Source of the DNA: Pseudomonadota bacterium
GTDB lineage: Bacteria; Pseudomonadota; Gammaproteobacteria; Enterobacterales; Enterobacteriaceae
Direction of reading: 5' to 3'
Assembly (NCBI GenBank): GCA_023425455.1
Contig: JAFACP010000369.1
Location: forward strand, 1-5,068
DNA: 5,068 bases
In this document: positions 1 through 4,093 of the stretch, one piece after another
Layout: each line of letters begins with the position of its first letter
How positions within the stretch are numbered: position 1 is the first letter of the stretch
Translations under genes and position numbers: made by a program
The notes under the pieces: generated by a model
Database searches by the model: none
Told to the model about the DNA's origin: nothing
What the model saw: the letters and a program-made list of their open reading frames with translations, nothing else

Positions 1-2
1 CT

Positions 3-95
3 ACAATGCTGAATCGTAGCCCTTCGACAATCTCACGTGAAGTCCAGCGTAATCGTGGCAGGCGCTATTACAAAGCCGTTGATGCGAATATTTGA
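3..95 (+). pseudogene. IS30-family transposase fragment (N-terminal HTH remnant)
   Basis: Reading from base 3 gives about 30 residues containing LNRSPSTISREVQRN and then GRRYYKAVDAN, followed by a stop at 93-95. The (L)xRSPSTISRE(I/V)xRN block is the hallmark helix-turn-helix of IS30-family transposases, and the YYKAVDAN stretch fits the residues that follow it in these proteins. A full IS30-type transposase continues for roughly 250-300 residues with a DDE catalytic domain. Here the similarity ends at about base 90, and the next bases run straight into the region downstream of trpS. The fragment is therefore a truncated, inactive remnant. Its upstream part lies outside the window, so its true start is unknown. 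No terminal inverted repeat of the element can be seen at the breakpoint, which suggests an internal deletion or recombination rather than a clean insertion end. Confidence 0.75.
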
Positions 96-103
96 GCGTT
101 TTT

Positions 104-131
104 GCGCGGGCCAGCGGCGTCTTGCCCGCGC
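104..131. repeat. Inverted repeat downstream of trpS
   Basis: GCGCGGGC at 104-111 and GCCCGCGC at 124-131 are perfect 8-base inverted copies separated by 12 bases. They lie 11 bases beyond the trpS stop codon, between trpS and the transposase remnant. Transcribed from trpS, the RNA would form a strong GC stem followed by a run of A (bases 99-103 are T on the plus strand), not U. It is therefore not a canonical intrinsic terminator, though it could protect the 3' end of the mRNA or assist termination. Confidence 0.4.
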
Positions 132-141
132 CGTCTGCGCG

Positions 142-1146
142 TCAGAACACCGGCAGGCCAAGCCCTGCTTTCAGGTCGTGCAGCGTCGCCTGGGTCACCG
201 CCTGCGCCCGTTCGGTCCCACGCTTCAGCATCGCCATCAGCTCGCCTTTATCCTGTATATAGCGCGCCCGCCGCTCGCGTATCGGCGCAATCAGCGTCTG
301 CAGACACGCCTCCAGCTCGTTCTTACACGCCCGGTCCCCAAGCCCGCCGGCCTGATAGTGCGCCTTCATCGCCGCCACGCGGGCGCTGTCCGGGTGGAAC
401 GCATCAAGCCAGGTAAACACCACGTTCCCCTCCACGCGCCCGGGATCGCTGACCTTCAGGTGCTGCGGATCGGTGTACATGGCGCTGACCGCGCGGTGAA
501 TGTGCTCCTCGCTTGCCGAGAGAAGCAGGGTATTGCCGAGCGATTTCGACATCTTGGCGCTGCCGTCGATGCCGGGCAGGCGGCCGGTGTCGCTGAGCAT
601 CGCCCTGCAGTGCGGCAGCACCGGGGCGGGCAGCAGGCTGTTCATCTTGTGCACAATCTCGTTGGTCTGCTCAATCATCGGCAGCTGGTCATCGCCAACG
701 GGCACGTACCTGGCCCTGAACGCGGTAATATCCGCCGCCTGGCTGATGGGATACGCCATAAACCCAACCGGCAGCGAGCGGGCAAACCCCTTCTGGGCAA
801 TCTCGTTTTTCACCGTCGGGTTACGCTCCACCCGGGCGACGGTGACGATGTTCATATACAGCATCGTCAGTTCGGCGAGCGCGGGCAGGGCCGACTGCAG
901 GCAGAGGGTGGTCCGCGCCGGGTCGAGACCGACGGCGAGATAGTCCGCCAGCACTTCGGGGATATTCTCGCGGATCTTCTGCGGGTTGCTGCCGTTATCG
1001 GTCAGCCCCTGCAGGTCGGCGATCAGCACATACTGTTGATGGCTATCCTGCAGGGCGACGCGCTGGCGCAGCGAGCCGACGTAGTGGCCCAGATGCAGCG
1101 GCCCGGTTGGCCGATCGCCGGTGAGAACAGTGGGTTGGGTATTCAT
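142..1146 (-). CDS. trpS: Accessory tryptophanyl-tRNA synthetase (type II-like TrpRS)
   Basis: This cytoplasmic class I synthetase would charge tRNA-Trp with tryptophan using ATP. The 334-residue length is normal for a bacterial TrpRS. Visible signatures are TGDRPTG at 9-15 leading into the HIGH-type motif HLGH at 18-21, AADI with Asp139, GDDQ at 151-154, and the KMSKS loop at 198-202. From memory, it resembles Deinococcus radiodurans TrpRS II (TGDRPTGxLHLGH, NPTVKxEIAQKG, VPVGDDQLPM, SDPGRVEGN) far more than E. coli housekeeping TrpS, which begins FSGAQPSG. It is therefore most likely a second copy. Gln46 in ADLQGLT aligns with the His of VDQHAIT in housekeeping enzymes, a position tied to indolmycin sensitivity. 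I chose the second of two adjacent ATGs because AAGGAG (1152-1157) is 5 bases from it but only 2 from the first; starting at 1149 would add one Met. A Trp-codon leader attenuator lies upstream. Function as a TrpRS is near certain; its physiological role is inferred. Confidence 0.95.
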   Translation of the reverse strand: MNTQPTVLTGDRPTGPLHLGHYVGSLRQRVALQDSHQQYVLIADLQGLTDNGSNPQKIRENIPEVLADYLAVGLDPARTTLCLQSALPALAELTMLYMNIVTVARVERNPTVKNEIAQKGFARSLPVGFMAYPISQAADITAFRARYVPVGDDQLPMIEQTNEIVHKMNSLLPAPVLPHCRAMLSDTGRLPGIDGSAKMSKSLGNTLLLSASEEHIHRAVSAMYTDPQHLKVSDPGRVEGNVVFTWLDAFHPDSARVAAMKAHYQAGGLGDRACKNELEACLQTLIAPIRERRARYIQDKGELMAMLKRGTERAQAVTQATLHDLKAGLGLPVF

Positions 1147-1151
1147 CATGA

Positions 1152-1157
1152 CTCCTT
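1152..1157 (-). promoter_or_regulatory. Ribosome binding site of trpS (decides the start)
   Basis: On the minus strand AAGGAG lies within the small palindrome CCTTAAGG (1154-1161 on the plus strand). It stands 2 bases before the ATG at 1149 and 5 bases before the ATG at 1146. The spacing favours the second ATG as the true start. Confidence 0.7.
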
Positions 1158-1190
1158 AAGGTGACAATGCCGAAAGGAGCCCTGGATGTG

Positions 1191-1212
1191 AGAAAGCCGC
1201 CTTTCGGCGGCT
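1191..1212 (-). terminator. Attenuator terminator hairpin in the trpS leader
   Basis: Read on the minus strand, AGCCGCC (1212-1206), loop GAAA (1205-1202) and GGCGGCT (1201-1195) form a perfect 7-bp GC-rich stem capped by a GNRA-type tetraloop, followed by the U-rich tail TTTCT (1195-1191). It lies between the leader peptide stop and trpS, 45 bases before the trpS start. The U tract is short and interrupted by C, so termination is probably incomplete, as suits an attenuator. It corresponds to the 3:4 stem of the attenuator described separately. Confidence 0.7.
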
Positions 1213-1267
1213 ATCTGAAAATGGGAAAACAACTCCGCGCCGCCTTTAAAAAGGCAGCCACCAGCGG
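1191..1267 (-). promoter_or_regulatory. Trp-responsive transcription attenuator of trpS (four-segment leader RNA)
   Basis: Four segments can be laid out on the minus-strand RNA. Segment 1 (1267-1250) contains the two Trp codons and GCUGCCUU. Segment 2 (1247-1235) reads AAAGGCGGCGCGG. Segment 3 (1211-1206) is GCCGCC and segment 4 (1201-1196) is GGCGGC. Segments 1 and 2 pair as GCUGCCUU with AAGGCGGC (one G-U), extended by CCGC with GCGG, with UGGUG bulged out. Segment 2 GGCGGC can instead pair with segment 3 GCCGCC, which removes the 3:4 terminator. A ribosome stalled at the Trp codons would mask segment 1, freeing segment 2 to form the antiterminator. With ample charged tRNA-Trp, the ribosome reaches the stop codon, covers segment 2, and the terminator forms. 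The logic is that of the E. coli trp operon leader. Pairings were found by eye without energy calculation. Confidence 0.75.
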
Positions 1268-1299
1268 TTTACGGTGAACACGGCGTGGTTTATGGTCAT
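1246..1299 (-). CDS. trpS leader peptide (17 aa, tandem Trp codons)
   Basis: A short minus-strand ORF reads [17 protein letters not shown] then TAA. Two consecutive Trp codons (1263-1261 and 1260-1258) stand four codons before the stop, much as in the E. coli trp leader peptide, which also has a WW pair near its end. Trp is the rarest codon, so a WW in a 17-residue ORF directly upstream of a tryptophanyl-tRNA synthetase and a hairpin terminator is unlikely to be chance. An AGGG motif lies 7 bases before the ATG and can serve as ribosome binding site. The peptide itself probably has no function; the position of the translating ribosome carries the signal. The distance from its stop to the trpS start is 99 bases. 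I found no convincing promoter upstream; a weak CATAAC -10-like element lies at 1342-1347 on the minus strand, over the fosA start codon. The peptide is too short to appear in routine gene calls. Confidence 0.75.
   Translation of the reverse strand: MTINHAVFTVNRWWLPF
1268..1296 (+). promoter_or_regulatory. Candidate fosA promoter
   Basis: TTTACG at 1268-1273 (4 of 6 to the sigma-70 -35 consensus) and TATGGT at 1291-1296 (4 of 6 to -10) are separated by the ideal 17 bases. Transcription would start near 1303, leaving about 42 bases before the fosA ATG. The whole element lies inside the leader-peptide gene of trpS on the opposite strand. This is a modest match found by eye. Confidence 0.4.
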
Positions 1300-1344
1300 C
1301 CGCTTACCCTACCATGTCCGGCGGGAGAAACCAAAGGGGGCGTT

Positions 1345-1770
1345 ATGCTGCAATCTCTCAACCATCTGACCCTCGCGGTCAGCGACCTGTCCATCAGCCT
1401 CGCCTTCTGGCATCGCCTGCTGGGGCTTACGCTTCATGCCCGCTGGGATAACGGCGCCTACCTCAGCTGCGGCGATCTCTGGCTGTGCCTGTCGCATGAT
1501 CCGGCGCGGCGGCCTCTTCCGCCCACGGAGAGCGACTATACCCACTATGCGTTTAGCATCGCTACGGACGCGTTTGCCCCGTTCGCGCGCAGGCTGGAGC
1601 AGGCGGGCGTCACGGTCTGGAAGCAGAATAAAAGCGAGGGCGCATCGTTCTATTTTCTCGACCCGGACGGACACAAGCTGGAGCTGCACGTCGGCACTCT
1701 CGCCGCCCGGCTGGCGGCCTGTCGGGAAAAACCGTATGCGGGGATGGTTTTCGTCGCTGACGAACCCTAG
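1345..1770 (+). CDS. fosA: Fosfomycin resistance glutathione transferase FosA
   Basis: The 141-residue protein belongs to the vicinal oxygen chelate (glyoxalase-fold) superfamily. FosA enzymes use Mn2+ and K+ to add glutathione to C1 of fosfomycin, opening its epoxide in the cytoplasm. All expected metal ligands are present: His7 (LNHLTL), His67 (SDYTHYAF) and Glu113 (KLELHVG). The K+/phosphonate-binding loop KSEGAS (96-101), Thr9, Trp46, Lys93, Tyr103 and Arg122 also match the active site of enterobacterial FosA. The sequence is close to Enterobacter/Leclercia-type FosA ([44 protein letters not shown]), so it should be active. The start at 1345 is supported by an AAAGGGGG ribosome binding site and by homologues that begin at this Met; an in-frame GTG at 1285 would add 20 unrelated residues. 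Such genes are normally intrinsic and chromosomal, giving reduced fosfomycin susceptibility. It is divergent from trpS, and its last four bases overlap the convergent lacI-type gene. Confidence 0.97.
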   Translation: MLQSLNHLTLAVSDLSISLAFWHRLLGLTLHARWDNGAYLSCGDLWLCLSHDPARRPLPPTESDYTHYAFSIATDAFAPFARRLEQAGVTVWKQNKSEGASFYFLDPDGHKLELHVGTLAARLAACREKPYAGMVFVADEP

Positions 1771-2774
1771 CGCGTGCTCGACGCCCGCACTTTCAGCCTG
1801 CCCGCCAGCGTGACGTGGGTGGCCGCGTCTTCCTGATTGTACAGGTACTCCACCGCCAGGCGCCCCAGTTCACTGTAGGGGAGCTGAATACTGGTCAGCG
1901 ACGGGGTGAGCTGCTCGGAAATTTTCTGGTCGTCGTAGCCAGCCAGCAGCATATCCTGCGGAATGCGAATACCGTTGACCGCCAGCGCCTGGTAGCAGCC
2001 AATCGCCAGCCAGTCGCTGGCGCAGAAAATGGCGTCCGGACGTTCGGCCAGTGCCAGCAGGGTGTTGGTGGCGGTGAATGACTCGCTGAACTGCCAGTTG
2101 GTTTGCTGCACCAGGTTGTCATCACGCGCAAGCCCGGCCTGCTCAAGTGCCGCCCGGTAGCCAGCCAGCCTCTGGCGGGTGGCTTCCATCCAGCTCTCCC
2201 CGGTGATATGGGCGATCCGCCTCGCGCCACAGGCGATCAGGTGTTTCGTCACCTGAAACGCGTTGGCGTAATCATCCGGGATAAACGAAGGCAATAGCGG
2301 CGAGCCGGGATCGATTTGGTTCAACAGCACCAGCGGAATGCGGGTGCAGTCCTGAAACGCGGTCATATCCACCTGGGTGGTGACGGGGGAGGCGAGGATA
2401 ATCCCCACGCAGTTGCGTTTTTCCAGCTGACGGATGATGTTAAGCGCCAGCTCCACGTCATCGCCATAGTCATAAATCGTCAGCAGCACCTCGCTGCGCC
2501 AGGCGGTATCCCGCGCCTCGCTGATGGCATCGATAAACGGATCGAAGCTTTGCAGGGAGCTGACCAGCAGGGCGATCTCTTCCTGATTACGCGGCGCATG
2601 AATGGCGGGAAGACGGTCATAGCCCAGCTCGGTGGCGACATTAATCACCCGTTCACGGGTGTCGTCGCTGAGCTTGATGTTGCGGGACTGATTAAGCACC
2701 AGCGACACCGTCGCCTGCGAGACGCCGGCGGCGCGCGCAATATCGTTCATGGTGATCTTGTTCTTCCGCTTCAT
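1767..2774 (-). CDS. LacI-family transcriptional regulator
   Basis: The 335-residue protein begins with a LacI-type DNA-binding domain: [22 protein letters not shown] at about 7-28, with recognition helix around VSQATVS. A periplasmic-binding-protein-like effector domain follows (about 65-330), with the typical C-terminal block [35 protein letters not shown]. Members bind DNA as dimers and release it, or bind it, on binding a sugar. The linker after the HTH ([17 protein letters not shown]) lacks the usual RPNxxARxL hinge-helix pattern. The start is supported by GGAGG (2781-2785) six bases upstream. It is divergent from a glycoside hydrolase and sugar symporter pair, which it most likely controls through the palindromes at 2917-2946. 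Its 3' end shares the CTAG at 1767-1770 with fosA, each gene using those bases for its own TAG, and there is no terminator between them. The inducer is not identifiable. Confidence 0.92.
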   Translation of the reverse strand: MKRKNKITMNDIARAAGVSQATVSLVLNQSRNIKLSDDTRERVINVATELGYDRLPAIHAPRNQEEIALLVSSLQSFDPFIDAISEARDTAWRSEVLLTIYDYGDDVELALNIIRQLEKRNCVGIILASPVTTQVDMTAFQDCTRIPLVLLNQIDPGSPLLPSFIPDDYANAFQVTKHLIACGARRIAHITGESWMEATRQRLAGYRAALEQAGLARDDNLVQQTNWQFSESFTATNTLLALAERPDAIFCASDWLAIGCYQALAVNGIRIPQDMLLAGYDDQKISEQLTPSLTSIQLPYSELGRLAVEYLYNQEDAATHVTLAGRLKVRASSTR

Positions 2775-2780
2775 TCCTTC

Positions 2781-2806
2781 CCTCCGTTTCGCGACAACGC
2801 ATCATA
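2781..2806 (-). promoter_or_regulatory. 5' signals of the LacI-family gene (-10 and ribosome binding site)
   Basis: On the minus strand TATGAT (2806-2801) matches the -10 consensus at 5 of 6 bases, and GGAGG (2785-2781) lies six bases before the ATG. No good -35 element appears 16-18 bases upstream (the sequence there is GGCGTG or GCGTGA), so the promoter may be weak, as is common for repressor genes, or may need an activator. Confidence 0.4.
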
Positions 2807-2865
2807 CCTTAACTGCGCGTTATCACGCCGCCGATCACGTTTCTTATGCAGCAAAGCGTCAGGTT

Positions 2866-2881
2866 TGTGAGGATTGTCGCT
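2866..2881. promoter_or_regulatory. Possible CRP-cAMP binding site
   Basis: TGTGA at 2866-2870, six bases, then TCGCT at 2877-2881 matches the TGTGA-N6-TCACA consensus at 8 of 10 core positions, the second half being weak. Its centre at 2873.5 is about 46 bases before the inferred transcription start near 2920, close to but not exactly at the usual class II position. CRP control would suit a sugar-use operon. This is a visual match only. Confidence 0.35.
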
Positions 2882-2885
2882 TTTC

Positions 2886-2913
2886 CTGACACCGCCATTT
2901 GCTCATTTATACC
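2886..2913 (+). promoter_or_regulatory. Candidate promoter of the glycoside hydrolase-symporter operon
   Basis: CTGACA at 2886-2891 matches the -35 consensus at 5 of 6 bases. TATACC at 2908-2913 matches -10 at 4 of 6, with a 16-base spacer. Transcription would start around 2920, so the palindromes at 2917-2946 would cover the first transcribed bases, an effective place for a repressor. Confidence 0.45.
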
Positions 2914-2916
2914 GCA

Positions 2917-2946
2917 GCTAATATTTATTAGCTAAATATTATCAGC
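2917..2946. promoter_or_regulatory. Tandem palindromic operator, probably for the LacI-family regulator
   Basis: GCTAATATTTATTAGC (2917-2932) is a perfect 16-base palindrome. A second, degenerate copy, GCTAAATATTATCAGC (2931-2946), follows at a 14-base period and shares the GC at 2931-2932. The pair ends just before the ribosome binding site (AAGAGG, 2947-2952) of the glycoside hydrolase gene. Size, symmetry and place between divergent regulator and target genes are those of a LacI-family operator. The centre is TT rather than the common CG, which agrees with the atypical hinge of the neighbouring regulator. Confidence 0.6.
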
Positions 2947-2959
2947 AAGAGGTGCCGTG

Positions 2960-4048
2960 ATGAAAGAGCAGTGGAGCAAGGCCCAGGCGCAGGCCTGGTA
3001 CCAGCAGCAGGGATGGCTGTGTGGCTTCAATTATTTACCGTCGACGGCGGTGAACTGGACGGATATCTGGCAGAAGGCGACGTTTGATGCCGACACCATT
3101 GACCGTGAGCTGGGCTGGGCGGCAGAGGCGGGCTATAACACGCTGCGCATTAATTTGCCGTTTATTGTCTGGGAAGACGATCGCGACGGCCTGATAGCCC
3201 GTATCGATCACTTTCTGACGATAGCGGACAGACATGGCATCAGCACCATGTTAACGCTCATGGACGACTGCGGTTTTTCGGGCGATGAGCCCTATCTGGG
3301 GCCGCAAAAACCGCCGGTGCCGGGTAAACACAATAGCCAGGCCGCCGCGAGCCCCGGGCGCGACAAAGTCTGCGATCGCGACTGCTGGCCGGACATTGAA
3401 CGCTATGTCCGCGATATCGTGCGCCAGTTCCGCAGCGATAAGCGCGTGCTGCTGTGGGATCTCTATAACGAGCCGGGCAATCGCGGCATTTTTGCCACCG
3501 GGACGCAGGAGGTGCTGTACGACGAGAAGCTCGAAACCTTTGCCCATGAACTGATGACGCAGGCATTTCAGTGGGCTCGCGAAGAAGATCCGCAGCAGCC
3601 GTTGACGGTTTGCGCGTGGCGTCTGCCGGCGGAAGAGGAAGACGAAATCTTCTATCAACACCCGCTCGACCAGACCGCGCTGGCGCTGTCGGATGTCGTC
3701 AGCTACCACGCCTACACCAATACCGCGCGCATGACGGCAATTATCCAGCAATTACGGCAGCTGGGGCGACCGCTCTTCTGTACCGAATGGCTGGCTCGTC
3801 ATGTGGGCAGCACCATTGAAGAACAACTGCCCCTGATGTACACGGCAAACGTTGCCCCCTATCAGTGGGGACTGGTGCGCGGAAAAACCCAGACCTGGCT
3901 CCCCTGGCCGGTGGTGATGACCGCGTCGACGGATTACTGCCGCCTGTGGTTCCACGATGTCTTTGAAGAAAACGGGATCCCCTTCTCCCGCAGTGAAATC
4001 GCGCTACTGCGCAAGCTTCGCAAGATAGCACCTGACGTGCAGGGCTAA
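2960..4048 (+). CDS. GH5-like (cellulase-superfamily) glycoside hydrolase, cytoplasmic
   Basis: The 362-residue protein should be a (beta/alpha)8-barrel retaining glycosidase of clan GH-A, closest in pattern to GH5. Expected landmarks appear in order: Arg63 in TLRINLPF (strand 2), the acid/base Glu171 in LLWDLYNEPGN (strand 4), His250 and Tyr252 in SYHAY (strand 6), the nucleophile Glu276 in PLFCTEWLAR (strand 7), and Trp303 in YQWGLVRGKTQTW (strand 8). There is no signal peptide, so it acts in the cytoplasm on an imported small glycoside rather than on polymer outside. An ATG at 2960 lies 7 bases after AAGAGG (2947-2952); an in-frame GTG directly before it (2957) would be only 4 bases away, so I chose the ATG. 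It is followed after 45 bases by a GPH symporter gene, probably in one operon. Relatives are often labelled cellulase-family or xylanase, but the substrate cannot be read from the sequence. Confidence 0.88.
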   Translation: MKEQWSKAQAQAWYQQQGWLCGFNYLPSTAVNWTDIWQKATFDADTIDRELGWAAEAGYNTLRINLPFIVWEDDRDGLIARIDHFLTIADRHGISTMLTLMDDCGFSGDEPYLGPQKPPVPGKHNSQAAASPGRDKVCDRDCWPDIERYVRDIVRQFRSDKRVLLWDLYNEPGNRGIFATGTQEVLYDEKLETFAHELMTQAFQWAREEDPQQPLTVCAWRLPAEEEDEIFYQHPLDQTALALSDVVSYHAYTNTARMTAIIQQLRQLGRPLFCTEWLARHVGSTIEEQLPLMYTANVAPYQWGLVRGKTQTWLPWPVVMTASTDYCRLWFHDVFEENGIPFSRSEIALLRKLRKIAPDVQG

Positions 4049-4058
4049 TAACAATAAC

Positions 4059-4076
4059 CCGGCGGCTCGCCGCCGG
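4059..4076. repeat. Intercistronic hairpin between hydrolase and symporter genes
   Basis: CCGGCGGC and GCCGCCGG form a perfect 8-base inverted repeat with a two-base centre (TC), 10 bases after the hydrolase stop codon and 17 bases before the symporter start. No U run follows, so it is not an intrinsic terminator. It may stabilise the upstream message or reduce expression of the symporter relative to the hydrolase. The flanking CGCCGGATAA faintly recalls enterobacterial REP elements, but a full REP unit is not present. Confidence 0.55.
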
Positions 4077-4093
4077 ATAACCAGGTACGCACT

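Noticed and set aside
104..131. Intrinsic terminator for trpS
   Set aside because: The stem is strong, but in the trpS direction it is followed by A residues, not U. In the plus direction the T run precedes the stem.
37..1164. A 375-codon plus-strand open frame
   Set aside because: It is antisense to trpS, which has intact HLGH and KMSKS motifs. Its translation is rich in Arg, His and Gln with no recognisable domain, typical of a shadow frame in GC-rich DNA.
1285..1770. A longer fosA starting at the GTG at 1285
   Set aside because: The extra 20 residues are absent from FosA homologues, would lie across the candidate promoter, and lack a better ribosome binding site than the AAAGGGGG before 1345.
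2829..2848. Direct repeat ATCACG…GATCACG in the divergent promoter region, considered as a second operator
   Set aside because: It is a short direct repeat without dyad symmetry and does not resemble the palindromes at 2917-2946. It could be chance in GC-rich sequence.
2316..2870. A plus-strand open frame of 184 codons opposite the regulator gene
   Set aside because: It mostly mirrors the LacI-family coding sequence and runs through the divergent promoter region. No protein family is recognisable.
3251..3751. Minus-strand open frame within the glycoside hydrolase gene
   Set aside because: It is antisense to a gene with all expected GH5-like catalytic landmarks and has no start signals or domain of its own.
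4059..4076. Transcription terminator separating the hydrolase and symporter genes
   Set aside because: No U tract follows the stem (the next bases are ATAACCAGG), so co-transcription is more likely.
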